A stretch of DNA of 27,813 nt from DATNBT01 sp964579765 (lineage in GTDB: Bacteria; Acidobacteriota; Vicinamibacteria; Vicinamibacterales; CAVVIG01). Made by a program: the position numbers and the translations under genes. Below are positions 1 to 7,886 of the stretch, in pieces; the stretch's first letter is position 1, and each line of letters starts with the position of its first letter. The notes under the pieces are model-generated. The model made no database searches, had not been told where the DNA came from, and saw only the letters and a program-made list of their open reading frames with translations. The stretch lies in the NCBI GenBank assembly GCA_964579765.1, contig CAZOIK010000117.1, positions 1 through 27,813 of the forward strand. The letters are read 5' to 3'.

Positions 1-1
1 C

Positions 2-943
2 GCGGACCAGATCGCCGCGGCGCACATCGGCCAGGACAACCCGCTGCCGTCGATCGAGATCGCCACCGAAGATCAGTCGGGCCTCATCGGCTCGTGCGAT
101 CGCGACTACGGCTGCATCTACATGAACACGCTCTCCTGGCGGACGCCGACGACGCCGATGCCGATGGAGATCAACCCGCGCAAGGTGTTCGAGCGGATGT
201 TCGGCCAGGGCGGCAGCCCCGTCGAGCGGCAGGCGCGCAGCGAGGAGGACCGCAGCATCCTCGACGCGGTCACCGATCAGATCAAGGATCTGCAGCGCAG
301 CCTCGGCGCGAAAGACAAGGTCGCCGTCGGCGACTATCTCGACAGCGTCCGCGAGATCGAACGGCGCATCCAGGTGGCCGGCCGCGAACAGCAGGTCTCG
401 CTCGACCTGCCGCCGGCGCCGGTCGGCATCCCGTTCAACTTCGAGGAGCACATCAAGCTGATGTACGACCTGATGGCGCTCGCCTGGCAGGCGAACGTCA
501 CGCGCGTGTTCACCTACATGGTCGCGCGCGAGGAGAGCAACAAGACCTATCCGATGATCGACGTCCACGAAGGCCACCACGCGACGTCGCACCACCAGAA
601 CCGCCCGGAGAAGATCGAGAAGCTGGTGAAGATCCAGCACTATCACATCGGGCTGTTCGCCGACTTCCTGCGCAAGCTCGACTCGATTCAGGACGGCGAC
701 GCGACGCTGCTCGATCACTCGCTCATCCTCTTCGGCAGCAACATGAGCAACAGCAACCTGCACAACCACTTCCCGCTGCCGAACGTCGTCGTCGGCAAGG
801 CGTCGGGCCGGCACAAGGGCGGACGCCATCTGAAGTATCCCGATCACACGCCGATGACGAACCTGGTGCTCGCCATGCTCGACAAGGTCGGCGTGCCGAT
901 GGATGCGCTCGGCGACAGCACCGGCCGCACCGAGGCGCTCTAG
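2..943 (+). CDS. DUF1552 domain protein, C-terminal part (5' cut by window)
   Basis: The open frame runs from the window edge (codons begin at base 2) to TAG at 941-943, giving 313 residues. The ATG at 122 is internal: the upstream residues (IGQDNPLPSIEIATED, then GSCDRDYGCIYMNT) match the family pattern as I recall it, as do NTLSWRTPTTPMPMEINPRKVFERMFG and the late segment FGSNMSNSNLHNHFPLPNVVVG. DUF1552 proteins are usually exported by Tat and encoded beside DUF1592/1588-type cytochrome-like proteins in Planctomycetota and Acidobacteriota. Their reaction is not established, although the C-terminal half resembles sulfatase/DUF1501-like folds. The missing N-terminus should carry the signal peptide. 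The ankyrin gene follows 2 nt after the stop, which suggests one transcript. Confidence 0.9.
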   Translation, partial: ADQIAAAHIGQDNPLPSIEIATEDQSGLIGSCDRDYGCIYMNTLSWRTPTTPMPMEINPRKVFERMFGQGGSPVERQARSEEDRSILDAVTDQIKDLQRSLGAKDKVAVGDYLDSVREIERRIQVAGREQQVSLDLPPAPVGIPFNFEEHIKLMYDLMALAWQANVTRVFTYMVAREESNKTYPMIDVHEGHHATSHHQNRPEKIEKLVKIQHYHIGLFADFLRKLDSIQDGDATLLDHSLILFGSNMSNSNLHNHFPLPNVVVGKASGRHKGGRHLKYPDHTPMTNLVLAMLDKVGVPMDALGDSTGRTEAL

Positions 944-945
944 AC

Positions 946-2472
946 ATGCGCGCGGCGGCGATCGCGGCGATCGTCTTCTCCCTATGTAGTGCCGGCCTTC
1001 AGGCCGGCCAATCACCCGATCGGCGCATCGTCGAGGCGGCGAAGGCCGGCGACAAGTCCGCGGTCGCTTCGCTCATCGACCAGCACGCCGACGTCAACGT
1101 GCCCGAACCCGACGGCACCACCGCGATCTCCTGGGCCGTGCGGCAGGACGATCTGGAGATGACGGAACGGCTGATCGGCGCGGGCGCGAACGTGAAGGCG
1201 GCCAATCGGTACGGCGTCACGCCGCTCTATCTCGCCGCGCTCAACGGCGACGCCGGGATCGTGCTGAAGCTCCTCAAGGCGGGCGCCGGCGCGAACGACG
1301 CGGTGACCGAGGGCGAGACGGCGCTGATGACGGCGTCGCGCTCGGGACACCTTGCGGCCGTGAAGGTCTTGATCGAGGGCGGCGCGACCGTCGATGCCCG
1401 CGAAGCGTGGCGCGGTCAGACCGCGCTGATGTGGGCCGCGGCCGAAGGCCATCCGGACGTCATCAAAGAGCTCGCGGCGCACGGCGCCGACGTCAACGCG
1501 CGGTCGAACGTGCAGCACTGGGAGCGGCAGCGGACGTCGGAGCCGCGCGACAAGTGGCTGCCGCCCGGCGGGCTGACGCCGATCTACTTCGCCGCGCGGC
1601 AGGGCTGCGTCGAGTGCATCCGCGTGCTCGCGTCGCTGCACGCCAACGTCAACTTCACCGACGAGCAGGGCATCACGCCGCTCGTCAACGCGCTCATCAA
1701 CGGCCACTTCGACGCGGCCTCGGCGCTCCTCGACGCCGGCGCCGATCCGAACATCGCGGACGAAACCGGACGCACGCCGCTGTACGCCGCCGTGGACATG
1801 AACACCGTGCCCTCGTCGAACCGTCCGGGACCGAAGACGATCGAGAACCAGATGACGGGGCTCGAGATCATCGCGAAGCTCCTCGACCACGGCGCGAACC
1901 CGAACGCGCGGCTCAAGAAGCAGCAGCCGTACCGCACGAAAGTCGATCGGGGCGACGACACGATGCTCGGCGCCGGGACGACGGCGTTCCTGCGCGCGGC
2001 GCGCGCGGGCGACGCGGACGCGATGCGCCTGCTGCTGAAGCGCGGCGCCGATCCGGCGATCGCGACGGGGTCCGACACGCCGGTTGACGTCAGCCAGCCG
2101 GTGCGGCGCGCGCCCGGCGGCATCAACCCGCTCATGGCGGCCGCCGGACTCGGGTCGAAGGAAGAAGACACCGTCGGCCGCAAGAAGACCGAGGCGCAGT
2201 CGATCGAAGCGATTCAGGTGTGCCTCGACGCCGGCGTGGACGTCAACGCGCGCGACGGCCGGGGGCAGACGGCGCTCTACGGCGCGGCGCTCCAGGGCTA
2301 CGACGACGTCGTGAAGTTCCTGCTGGCGCACGGCGCCGACCCGAAGATCAAGGATCAGCGCGGCTTCACGGCGCTCGACGCCGCGGAAGGCAAGGCGGGC
2401 GGCTTCGGCTTCGGCGGCGGATCGTCCAACCCCCATCCCTCAACGGCAAAGATCATTCGCGACGCAATGTGA
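946..2472 (+). CDS. Secreted ankyrin-repeat protein
   Basis: ATG at 946 lies 2 nt after the DUF1552 stop and the gene encodes 508 residues. Residues 1-21 form a signal peptide (MRAAAIAAIVFSLCSAGLQAG), so the protein is likely periplasmic. From about residue 25 to 490 there are roughly ten ankyrin units with typical signatures: GTTAISWAVRQDDLEM, GVTPLYLAALNGDAGIV, QTALMWAAAEGHPDVI, GADVNA, GADPNIAD, GANPNAR and GADPKIKD. Two longer inserts break the array, around residues 188-205 and 285-345. Ankyrin arrays bind proteins; the partner is unknown, and the upstream DUF1552 protein is a natural suspect from context. The end of the signal peptide (CSAGLQAGQ) is encoded by a palindromic repeat at 986-1008. 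TGA at 2470-2472 overlaps the GTG start of the next gene. The longer frame reaching back to 94 is a shadow of DUF1552. Confidence 0.93.
   Translation: MRAAAIAAIVFSLCSAGLQAGQSPDRRIVEAAKAGDKSAVASLIDQHADVNVPEPDGTTAISWAVRQDDLEMTERLIGAGANVKAANRYGVTPLYLAALNGDAGIVLKLLKAGAGANDAVTEGETALMTASRSGHLAAVKVLIEGGATVDAREAWRGQTALMWAAAEGHPDVIKELAAHGADVNARSNVQHWERQRTSEPRDKWLPPGGLTPIYFAARQGCVECIRVLASLHANVNFTDEQGITPLVNALINGHFDAASALLDAGADPNIADETGRTPLYAAVDMNTVPSSNRPGPKTIENQMTGLEIIAKLLDHGANPNARLKKQQPYRTKVDRGDDTMLGAGTTAFLRAARAGDADAMRLLLKRGADPAIATGSDTPVDVSQPVRRAPGGINPLMAAAGLGSKEEDTVGRKKTEAQSIEAIQVCLDAGVDVNARDGRGQTALYGAALQGYDDVVKFLLAHGADPKIKDQRGFTALDAAEGKAGGFGFGGGSSNPHPSTAKIIRDAM
986..1008 (+). repeat. GTAGTG palindromic repeat inside the ankyrin signal-peptide region
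   Basis: GTAGT at 986-990 is followed by a perfect GCCGGCC/GGCCGGC stem (7 bp) around TTCA at 991-1008. It matches the half-units at 7907-7929 and 9576-9598 in flank, spacing and loop, but its stem sequence differs. It is read in frame as the end of the ankyrin signal peptide. Confidence 0.75.
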
Positions 2473-3890
2473 AGACGACGATCGCGGCGATCTGCGCGGT
2501 CGTGCTGACGGCAACGTCCCTGCGCGCCGCCGATCAGATCGTCGATGACTCGCGCATCTCCCGCCTCGATCACTGGCTGCACGCCGTCCTCAACCACGTT
2601 CCGGGCCAGCCCGACGCCGCCGTCGCCGACATCAGCGCGTGGTCGAACGCCGACCTTGCGTTCTTCCGGTTCGATCTCGGAGTGCTTACCAGGCTGATGC
2701 GCGATCTGAAGCTCACGCAGTTTCAGCTGCCGGCGAGGGAGATCGACTGCACGGACTGCTTCGCGGCGCGCCGTGACGCGGGGCAGACCCGGCTGCTCCA
2801 ACCCGCTCAGACCGTTCGCTACTCCGACGCGCAGCTCCACCGGCTGAGGACGCTCGCCTGCGCATCCGCCGGGCTTCTCGACAACGTCGAATGCGTGCGC
2901 CTCGCGGCCGAACGAGAGCTCGATGCCCCGCTGCGCCGGCTGGCGGCGGTGGCCGCGGGGGCGCGGCGCCGCGGCGACGGCAACTTCCTGCTGCGACGAG
3001 GCGCGATGCTTCAGACCGACGTCGCCGTCGCGACGGCCGACGCGCTTCGGCCAGTCGAAGACGCCGCGCTGCCGGGCGCGCAGCCCGTGCGCGTGCACAT
3101 GATCGACGGCGAGGCCGCGGGCGTCGGTGCGGGCGACGTGTACTGGGCCGTCGCACGCGACCTCGTCGATGCGGTCGCGCCGAGGCCGGATGAGGCGAGC
3201 CGCCTCTGGTACATCGCCACCAACGCGTGGATGCAGCGCGAACAACAGTACAACCCGGCGCATCTGGAGCGCGCGCGGGCGCTGTTTCCCCGCGACGCGA
3301 CGATCGCCATGTTGAGCGGCACGCAGGCCGAGGCGTACGCGTCGCCGGCCATTCAGTCCGTCGTGAGAACGGCCGTCCTTCCGACAGGGTTTGCGATGGA
3401 GATCGGCAGCGAAGGCGCGGAGCTCAAGACCGCGGAGACGTTCCTCGAGCGCGCCGTGCGCCTCGATCCCTCGTCACACGAAGCCCACCTGCACCTCGGC
3501 CACGTGCTGCTCTCGCGCGGCAAGGCTCGGGAGGCCGTCGCCGAGCTCACGGCCGCGGCGTCGCCGGATCCGCTCCTGCGCTACTACGCGGACATGTTCC
3601 TCGGCGCCGCCGAGGAGGCGCTTCGCCGTCCAGACGCCGCGCGTGCCGCATACATGCACGCGGCGACGCTGTTTCCGCGTGCGCAGTCGCCGGCGCTCGC
3701 GCTCAGCGCGCTCGAAGCCGGGCAAGGCAATCGCGCCGCGGCGGCAGGCGCCATTGCCGTCGTGTTCGAGTTGCCGCAGGACGCCGAGTCTCGCGACGAT
3801 CCGTGGTGGCACTACCGCACGCTGCAGGGACGCAACGCCGGCGAACTGCTCGCGCAGCTGCACGCCAGCCTCCGCGAGGTCGCGCAGTGA
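2469..3890 (+). CDS. Secreted TPR-containing protein, function unknown
   Basis: GTG at 2469 overlaps the ankyrin stop by 4 nt (GTGA), giving 473 residues. Residues 1-20 are a clear signal peptide (MKTTIAAICAVVLTATSLRA), which supports this start over the longer open frame. The N-terminal half (about 25-300) is not a family I recognise; it has a CTDC pair at 94-97 and mostly helical sequence. Residues about 320-400 hold TPR-like units (AETFLERAVRLDPSSHEAHLHLGHVLLSRGKAREAV and the following AEEALRRPDAARAAYMHAATLFP; quoted in part). TPRs normally mediate protein-protein contacts, so a scaffold role beside the ankyrin and VWFA proteins is an inference from context. Its TGA overlaps the GTG start of the VWFA gene by 4 nt, so translation of the three is probably coupled. 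Confidence 0.85.
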   Translation: MKTTIAAICAVVLTATSLRAADQIVDDSRISRLDHWLHAVLNHVPGQPDAAVADISAWSNADLAFFRFDLGVLTRLMRDLKLTQFQLPAREIDCTDCFAARRDAGQTRLLQPAQTVRYSDAQLHRLRTLACASAGLLDNVECVRLAAERELDAPLRRLAAVAAGARRRGDGNFLLRRGAMLQTDVAVATADALRPVEDAALPGAQPVRVHMIDGEAAGVGAGDVYWAVARDLVDAVAPRPDEASRLWYIATNAWMQREQQYNPAHLERARALFPRDATIAMLSGTQAEAYASPAIQSVVRTAVLPTGFAMEIGSEGAELKTAETFLERAVRLDPSSHEAHLHLGHVLLSRGKAREAVAELTAAASPDPLLRYYADMFLGAAEEALRRPDAARAAYMHAATLFPRAQSPALALSALEAGQGNRAAAAGAIAVVFELPQDAESRDDPWWHYRTLQGRNAGELLAQLHASLREVAQ

Positions 3891-4738
3891 GCGGCGGACG
3901 CGCGCTTCTTGCGGGCGTGTTCGTCGCCGCCGCGGTCGCGGGAGGCCGCACGCAGCAGGCGACGTTTTCGACGCATGTCAACGCCGTGCGCGTGGACGTC
4001 CTCGTCACCGACAACGGGCAGCCGGTTCGAGGCCTCGGGCCCGGCGACTTCGAGATCCGCGACAACGGCGTGCTCCAGCAGGTGGATCTCGTCAGCGTCG
4101 AACAGATCCCGCTGAACGTGATCCTCGCGCTCGACATGAGCGACAGCGTGGCCGGCAATCGCCTCGAGCGGCTGAGGACGGCGGGCGCGGCGATCCTCGG
4201 CGGCCTGAACACGGGCGATCAGGCCGCGCTCGTCACGTTCAACCAGGCCGTGACGCTCGGCGCCCCGCTGACCGGCGACGTCGCGAAGGTCCGCGCGGCC
4301 CTCGAACGCGTCAACGGCGCAGGCAGCACGTCGCTCGTGGACGGCACGTATGCGGGCATCCAGGTCGGCGAATCGGACGCGGGGCGCGCGTTGCTGATCG
4401 TCTTCAGCGACGGCCTGGATACGGCGAGCTGGCTGCCGGCGGCACGCGTGCTCGACGCCGCGAAGCGATCCGACGTCGTCGCCTACGGCGTGGCCGTGCG
4501 CTCGGCTGCCAAGCCGGACTTCCTCCGCGAGTTGACGTCGCTGACGGCGGGCCGTTTGTACGAGGTCGAGGACACGCAGCGCCTGGCGTCGGTATTCCTG
4601 GACATCCTTCAGGAATTTCGTCAGCGATATCTCGTCAGCTACACGCCGCAAGCCGTCGCGAAAGAAGGCTGGCACACGCTTGACGTGCGGGTGAAACGCC
4701 GCGGGACGGTGAAGGCCCGGCCGGGGTACCAGTCCTGA
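3887..4738 (+). CDS. VWFA-related protein of the acidobacterial type
   Basis: GTG at 3887 overlaps the TPR gene stop (GTGA); 283 residues. Residues 4-20 form an export signal (RALLAGVFVAAAVAGG). The next part, VRVDVLVTDNGQPVRGLGPGDFEIRDNG, is the typical front segment of VWFA-related acidobacterial proteins. The von Willebrand A domain starts near residue 75; its metal-binding DxSxS is D83-M-S-D-S87, with GSTSLVDGTY and FSDGLDTAS supplying the other loop residues. The protein ends RYLVSYTP...GWHTLDVRVKRRGTVKARPGYQS, again typical of the family. Such domains bind protein ligands through a divalent ion outside the cytoplasm. The family was named from acidobacterial genomes and has no assigned function. 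It is last in the + chain and is followed by a hairpin at 4742-4758. Confidence 0.9.
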   Translation: MSGGRALLAGVFVAAAVAGGRTQQATFSTHVNAVRVDVLVTDNGQPVRGLGPGDFEIRDNGVLQQVDLVSVEQIPLNVILALDMSDSVAGNRLERLRTAGAAILGGLNTGDQAALVTFNQAVTLGAPLTGDVAKVRAALERVNGAGSTSLVDGTYAGIQVGESDAGRALLIVFSDGLDTASWLPAARVLDAAKRSDVVAYGVAVRSAAKPDFLRELTSLTAGRLYEVEDTQRLASVFLDILQEFRQRYLVSYTPQAVAKEGWHTLDVRVKRRGTVKARPGYQS

Positions 4739-4741
4739 CGG

Positions 4742-4758
4742 CGGGCCTGAAAGGCCCG
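4742..4758. repeat. GGGCC/TTTCA-loop hairpin between convergent genes
   Basis: CGGGCC and GGCCCG (6 bp) flank TGAAA, in the 30-nt gap between the VWFA stop and the radical SAM stop. On the minus strand it reads GGGCC-TTTCA-GGCCC, the same pattern as GGGCC-GTTCA-GGCCC at 20073-20095. It may act as a bidirectional terminator, although no T-run follows. The radical SAM TAG stop (4769-4771) lies 10 nt beyond it. Confidence 0.6.
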
Positions 4759-4768
4759 GCCCACATAC

Positions 4769-5788
4769 CTACATGCGGCCGTGCGAGGCGCGGGAGACGA
4801 GGGCGCCGATCGCGACCGACGCTTCCATGACGTGCGACGCGCGGATCGGCCCGAGCAGGCGTCTGCGGCCGACCCACTCCAGCCCCGCGGTGACGGCGCA
4901 GCCGCACTGGCGGCAATCGGGCTCGCCGCCGAAGAAGCACGGCTGCACCTGGGTCTTCAGATCCGCCGAGTAGTTGACCGACATCCGCGAGAACACGCAG
5001 TGATCGGGATCGATCGGCGGCGTCGCGAACGCCTCCGCGATGCCCTCCGTCATCAACAGCGCCGGATAGCGATCTTTGAGCCTCACCAACTCGCCGATCA
5101 GGAATCGCCGCTGGTCCATGGTCAGCATCTCCGGGCTCTGCTCACCCACCTGCGGCGTGTAGAGGCTGAGCCAGACGCGGTCGATTTCGGGCCGCGCCGA
5201 CCAGAACGCGAGGTACTCGTCCAGATAGCCGGCACGCTCGACCTGCTGGCGCGTAATCACCCAGCTGACGTCCACGCGGCGTCCGGCGACGTTCTGCAGG
5301 ATCCGATCGTAGGTCGCGGGCGCGCGGCGTACGTCGTGGTCGGGCTGCAGGCCGTCGATGGACACGGCAATGCGAACGTGGTCCAGCTGGTTCCACTCGG
5401 CGGGAATCGGGATGACGCCGCTCGTGACCACGAGCGTCTCGACGCGCATCCGGCTCAACTCGGGAAGAATCCGACTGAGCTCCTTGTGCCGCACGAGCGG
5501 CTCGCCGCCGACGATGGAGAGATGGACCGGGCGACGGGTGCGCACCAGGTCGAGGACGCCGGCGACGAGCGCGTCGCCGCGGAAATCGCGCAGCTGCCGC
5601 AGCGTCACCTCGCCGCCTAGGTGTTGATCCTCATATGCGTAGCAGCCGGGACAGTGCAGCGGGCATTCGCGCGTGATTTCAATCGAGAGCATCGGGGGCT
5701 GACCTCTGAGAATCCTGCCCCAGGCAGAAATGAATCGCAGAGTGTTCATGCCGCTGACGCCATGCCAGTTCCATGCCTGGCCCTTCAT
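4769..5788 (-). CDS. Radical SAM protein with SPASM-like C-terminal cysteines
   Basis: 339 residues from ATG at 5788, which is 6 nt after the stop of the MetE-like gene. An ATG at 5749 (MNTLRFISAWGRILRG) is an equally plausible start, and neither has a good Shine-Dalgarno. The cluster motif CxxxCxxC is C42-PLH-C46-PG-C49, followed by IVGGEPLV for SAM binding and VSIDGLQPDHD in the barrel. The C-terminal part has more cysteines (DPDHC, then PCFFGGEPDCRQCGC), which suggests a second iron-sulfur cluster as in SPASM/twitch enzymes. Those proteins modify peptides or other substrates by radical chemistry. No candidate precursor peptide is visible nearby, so the substrate is unknown. It probably shares a transcript with the MetE-like gene upstream. 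Confidence 0.88.
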   Translation of the reverse strand: MKGQAWNWHGVSGMNTLRFISAWGRILRGQPPMLSIEITRECPLHCPGCYAYEDQHLGGEVTLRQLRDFRGDALVAGVLDLVRTRRPVHLSIVGGEPLVRHKELSRILPELSRMRVETLVVTSGVIPIPAEWNQLDHVRIAVSIDGLQPDHDVRRAPATYDRILQNVAGRRVDVSWVITRQQVERAGYLDEYLAFWSARPEIDRVWLSLYTPQVGEQSPEMLTMDQRRFLIGELVRLKDRYPALLMTEGIAEAFATPPIDPDHCVFSRMSVNYSADLKTQVQPCFFGGEPDCRQCGCAVTAGLEWVGRRRLLGPIRASHVMEASVAIGALVSRASHGRM

Positions 5789-5794
5789 TCAGCG

Positions 5795-6970
5795 TCAATA
5801 CTCGTCAGCCAGCGCGTACTTGGCGTCCGCCGCGAGACACACGGCCTCCGGTAACCCCAGCTCCTTGCGGACGATATTGGCGCCGCGCACGATCGCCACC
5901 ATCTTGTAGAACGCGATACGTCGCGACATCCCCTCGCGGCCGAATCCGCAATCGCTGGTCACAATCAGCCGTTCGACGGGGATGAATATCAGCGCCTTGC
6001 GAATCATCGCCGCGACCTGCTCCGGCGTCTCCACCTGCAGGTTCCGGTGATCGACGACGCCGATGGCGATCTTCTTGCCGGTAATCGTCCGGCCGATGGC
6101 CTCGAGATCCAGGCCGTCGTTGGCGCACGTCTCGAAGGTCATGACGTCCACATCCAGCCGATTCAGGAGCGGCAGCGCGCTCGCGTACGACTGGTTGGTC
6201 GCATACAGCCGCTGCTGCGCGGGGTTGCCCCAGCACGTGTGGCACCACACTTCGGTCTTGCCGCGCAGCCCCGCGACGGTGCGGTTGAACGTCTCCACGA
6301 AGAACTCGGCCGGCAGCATCGGCGCGCCGCCGCGCTGGACGCCCGCCAGGTGGATGTTGGGCTCCTCCATCTGAATGATGGCGCAGCCGGCGCCGGCGAG
6401 CTCGTCGAGCTCCTCGTGCATCGCGTCGGCCATCGCGAACAGCAGGTCCTCCTGCTTCGGGTAGAAATCGTTCCCCAGCGACGTGCCGAGCACGTCCGGC
6501 ACGATCGTCCCGAACTTCACCGGCCTGGTCGTCAGGCCCTGCGCGACTTTCCAGAGATACGTGTACTGCAGCGTGCCGCGTCCGATCTTGCGGACCGCGC
6601 GCGGCATGACGCGGCTCTCCATCACTTCGAAGATAATGTCGCCCTTGCGCGTGCCGCCGTAGCCCTTCTTCATCCGGGCGTAGTCGCCGCCGCCGAGGCC
6701 GTCGAGGCGGCGGGCCGGATACTGAATCCAGCTCATGCCGCCGACATCGGAGTCGAACCGGGCGTCGCCGTCGGTGACGATGTCGAGGCCGGCGCGCTCC
6801 TGATCGCGGATGAACGTGCCGACGGCGTCCGTGTACTGCTCGCGGAACGTCGCGTCCGCAATCGCGTCACGAAACGCGCGGTGTCCCAGGTTTTCGGTGT
6901 ACCACGACGGACGCGGCAGCGATCCGGTGATCGTCGTCGGCAACGTGATAGTGTCTGTAGGTTTGTTCAC
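5795..6970 (-). CDS. MetE-like (cobalamin-independent methionine synthase family) methyltransferase
   Basis: 391 residues from GTG at 6970 (MNKPTDTITLPTTITGSLPR). The open frame continues upstream, but only as antisense to the dehydrogenase gene. It matches the C-terminal catalytic half of MetE: TGSLPRP near the start, DIVTDGDARFD, IIQMEEPNIH, then WCHTCWGNP, FETC and TSDCGFG. The HTC pair and the DCG cysteine are the expected zinc ligands that activate a thiol. Full MetE is about twice this length, so this is one of the shorter archaeal-style or specialised homologues. Possible reactions are methyl transfer to homocysteine or alkyl transfer to another thiol, as in epoxyalkane:coenzyme M transferases. 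A TAAGAT box on the minus strand (6978-6983) lies 7 nt before GTG, so the mRNA may be leaderless. Confidence 0.85.
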   Translation of the reverse strand: MNKPTDTITLPTTITGSLPRPSWYTENLGHRAFRDAIADATFREQYTDAVGTFIRDQERAGLDIVTDGDARFDSDVGGMSWIQYPARRLDGLGGGDYARMKKGYGGTRKGDIIFEVMESRVMPRAVRKIGRGTLQYTYLWKVAQGLTTRPVKFGTIVPDVLGTSLGNDFYPKQEDLLFAMADAMHEELDELAGAGCAIIQMEEPNIHLAGVQRGGAPMLPAEFFVETFNRTVAGLRGKTEVWCHTCWGNPAQQRLYATNQSYASALPLLNRLDVDVMTFETCANDGLDLEAIGRTITGKKIAIGVVDHRNLQVETPEQVAAMIRKALIFIPVERLIVTSDCGFGREGMSRRIAFYKMVAIVRGANIVRKELGLPEAVCLAADAKYALADEY

Positions 6971-6977
6971 GAACAAA
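6962..6977. promoter_or_regulatory. 16-bp palindrome (candidate operator) over the divergent start region
   Basis: TTTGTTCACGAACAAA has 7-bp arms around AC. It covers the GTG start of the MetE-like gene (6968-6970) and its predicted transcription start just below the TAAGAT box. It is also 20 nt upstream of the dehydrogenase ATG. A dimeric repressor bound here could shut off the MetE-like gene and affect the divergent gene. No regulator gene is adjacent. Confidence 0.5.
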
Positions 6978-6997
6978 ATCTTACTCTGAGGAGCGCG

Positions 6998-7879
6998 ATG
7001 GCGAATCTCGGCTACGTCGGACTTGGTGCGATGGGCGGCAACATGGCCGACCTGCTGATGTCGAAAGGCCACGCCGTCACCGGCTACAACCGCACGGCGG
7101 CGAAAGCGGACTGGCTGGTGAAGAAAGGCATGACGCTCGCCTCGTCCCCGAAGGCCGTCGCGCAGGCCGCCGACGTCATTTTCGTGATGGTCACCAACTC
7201 GGCCGCCGACGAAGCGGTGATGAACGGGCCCGACGGTTTGCTCGCCGGCCTCACGCCGGGCAAGGTCGTCATCGACATGAGCACCGTGAGCCCCGCCGTC
7301 AGCCGCGCACTGGCCGCGAAAGTCCGCGAGGAGGGCGCCGACATGATCGACGCGCCCGTGTCGGGCAGCATCATCACACTCCAGCAAGGCAAGCTCTCGG
7401 TGATGGTCGGCGGCCGCAAGACGACCTTCGACAAGGTCAAGCCGATTCTCGACGACGTGGGGCCGAAGGTGACGCACGTCGGCGACAACGGGCTCGCGCT
7501 GGTGATGAAGATCGCGACGAACCTGAGCCTCGCCGTGCAGATGCTGGCGTTCTCAGAAGGCGTGCTGCTGGCCGAAAAAAGCGGCATCGCGCGCGAGACC
7601 GCCGTGGACGTCCTGATGCACAGCGTGATCGCGTCGCCGATGGTCGTCTACCGCGGTCCGTTCGTGCTGAAGATGCCGTCCGAGGCGTGGTTCAACGTCA
7701 ACATGATGCAGAAGGACATGCTGCTGGCGCTCGAGCTGGGCCGGCAGGTGGACGTCCCGCTGCCGACGACGGCCGTGACGAACGAGTTCCTGACGACCGC
7801 GCGCGCGACGGGGCTCGTCGAGGAGGACTTCGCGACGATCTTCAAAGTCCTCGCGAACATGTCGGGGGTCACGCCGTAG
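6998..7879 (+). CDS. NAD(P)-dependent beta-hydroxyacid dehydrogenase (HIBADH family)
   Basis: 293 residues, the usual length of the family. The ATG at 6998 has a strong GAGGAG site at 6988-6993. The N-terminal Rossmann fold shows GYVGLGAMGGNMADLL (residues 5-20) with NRT after beta2, which favours NADP in this family. DAPVSGS at 118-124 is the substrate-binding signature, and K171-IAT-N175 holds the catalytic lysine. Family members oxidise 3-hydroxyisobutyrate, reduce tartronate semialdehyde or succinic semialdehyde, or act as imine reductases; the sequence alone does not tell which. It is transcribed away from the MetE-like gene across a 27-nt gap, so the two may be co-regulated. The gene ends just before the inverted repeat doublet at 7887-7929. 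Confidence 0.9.
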   Translation: MANLGYVGLGAMGGNMADLLMSKGHAVTGYNRTAAKADWLVKKGMTLASSPKAVAQAADVIFVMVTNSAADEAVMNGPDGLLAGLTPGKVVIDMSTVSPAVSRALAAKVREEGADMIDAPVSGSIITLQQGKLSVMVGGRKTTFDKVKPILDDVGPKVTHVGDNGLALVMKIATNLSLAVQMLAFSEGVLLAEKSGIARETAVDVLMHSVIASPMVVYRGPFVLKMPSEAWFNVNMMQKDMLLALELGRQVDVPLPTTAVTNEFLTTARATGLVEEDFATIFKVLANMSGVTP

Positions 7880-7886
7880 CCCCAAC

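Noticed and set aside
1012..2436. 474-codon open frame antisense to the ankyrin gene, and similar long antisense frames at 6047-7879, 9413-11569 and 22926-24911
   Set aside because: GC-rich coding DNA leaves few stops in other frames. Their translations are Arg/Ala/His-rich without domains, while the opposite strand encodes recognisable families.
6971..7477. Upstream extension of the MetE-like frame
   Set aside because: It is antisense to the dehydrogenase and not protein-like; family homology begins just after the GTG at 6970.
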